Shown here one piece after another: positions 63,556 to 64,000 of a stretch of 64,000 nt of DNA. Numbering within the stretch: the stretch's first letter is position 1; the number at the start of each line of letters is the position of its first letter. The stretch covers positions 4,588,001 to 4,652,000 of the forward strand of contig NZ_AP029028.1 of NCBI RefSeq assembly GCF_037076565.1, given 5' to 3'. The notes below the pieces were generated by a model. The model saw only the letters and a list, made by a program, of their open reading frames with translations. It searched no databases and had not been told where the DNA came from. The DNA is from Herbaspirillum sp. DW155 (GTDB lineage Bacteria; Pseudomonadota; Gammaproteobacteria; Burkholderiales; Burkholderiaceae_D). The position numbers and the translations under genes were made by a program.

Positions 63556-64000
63556 TGTCGCGCCTGTCTCCCGCCGCGCGCCACCGTGAGCGCATGCTCG
63601 GCAAGCTGGCGGCGTCTGCCGGCGAGCCGGGCGGCGTGACCACAGGCAGCGCCTACGAGTTGATGCTGATGAAGCTGCATGAGGACCGGCGCACGCTGTC
63701 CAACATCCAATCCATCGAACGCAAGATCGAAATGAAGGCCACCCTGCTGCCGGCCTATCAGGACTGGATTGATGGCGTGCTGTCGGGCGGCCGTGGTGCC
63801 CACGACGAAGTGCTGGTCAATGTGCTGGTGTGGCACATCGATGTCGGCGACTACGAACGCGCCTTGCAGCTCTCGGCCTATGCGCTGGAACACAAGTTCA
63901 CTTTGCCGGATCGCTACAACCGGACCTTGCCCACGCTGCTGCAGGACGATTTCGCGGGCGCCAGCCTGGGCGGCAAGCTGAAGGATGACCCTGCCCGCGC
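63555..64000 (+). CDS. P2-type terminase endonuclease subunit (gpM), cut by window end
   Basis: The first about 149 residues are visible (MSRLSPAARHRERMLGKL, TTGSAYELMLMKLHEDRRTL, LVNVLVWHIDVGDYERALQLSAYAL), matching the GPM family. The ATG at 63555 overlaps the gpN stop. The gene continues beyond base 64000. Confidence 0.92.
   Translation, partial: MSRLSPAARHRERMLGKLAASAGEPGGVTTGSAYELMLMKLHEDRRTLSNIQSIERKIEMKATLLPAYQDWIDGVLSGGRGAHDEVLVNVLVWHIDVGDYERALQLSAYALEHKFTLPDRYNRTLPTLLQDDFAGASLGGKLKDDPAR

Noticed and set aside
1-64000. CRISPR arrays or rRNA genes
   Set aside because: No regular short repeats with unique spacers and no rRNA-like stretches were seen while reading the window.
58428-64000. 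Phage block as a tailocin
   Set aside because: Portal, terminase, scaffold and capsid genes are present and open. Tailocins lack capsid and packaging genes.

Overview
The window is GC-rich, with dense gene-sized open frames and a P2-type phage block. Protein features (T6SS gene order, an OsmC-YcaO fusion) suggest a betaproteobacterium, most likely Oxalobacteraceae near Herbaspirillum. That placement is inference from recognised protein families; no rRNA is present to confirm it.

Region 1 (1-39622) is a complete type VI secretion system. All 13 core components are visible. On the plus strand are an M15 peptidase, a PAAR protein, a membrane protein of unknown function, tssM, tagF and an OmpA-domain gene. 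tssA lies convergent to these. A minus-strand operon carries a TPR lipoprotein, tssB, tssC, hcp, tssE, tssF, tssG and clpV. The plus-strand tssJ-tssK-tssL-vgrG operon is divergent from it. Between tssA and clpV sits a minus-strand effector module: vgrG, a DUF4123 adaptor, a VasX-like 950-residue toxin, a membrane immunity candidate, four tandem paralogous putative immunity genes, a displaced fragment of the toxin gene and a DUF6708 membrane protein.

Region 2 (38564-49747) is an effector/immunity reservoir behind the second complete vgrG. The last ~0.8 kb of vgrG homology is present again, in register, 6183 bases downstream as an orphan 'tip' with a different C-terminal tail. Between the two copies are a candidate effector, a lipoprotein, decayed or hybrid Imm72/Imm71-like genes, and an Imm71-like gene split by an IS2-type insertion. 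That insertion has a clean 5-bp target duplication, and conceptual excision restores the frame. Beyond the orphan tip follow a second candidate effector, an intact Imm72-like gene and a decayed Imm72-like copy. A short C-terminal motif (SG-x2-CP-x2-G-x-W ... GE-x-MP ... W-x-W) recurs across these immunity-type genes and across the four tandem paralogues of region 1.

Region 3 (49871-64000) begins with an OsmC-YcaO gene. Next come a 47-nt 3' remnant of tRNA-Thr(TGT) with its terminator (a probable attachment-site scar), an intact tRNA-Arg(CCG) and a methyltransferase plus probable endonuclease pair. A third T6SS cargo module follows: PAAR, DUF4123, a small protein, a Tox-REase-5 nuclease and Imm52. 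This module abuts, with no spacer, a P2-like late-gene block: small zinc-finger protein, portal Q, terminase P, scaffold O, capsid N and partial M. No integrase or early phage genes are visible to the left of Q.

Overall the window looks like one T6SS machine with at least three cargo sets. It also shows repeated signs of module replacement by homologous recombination.
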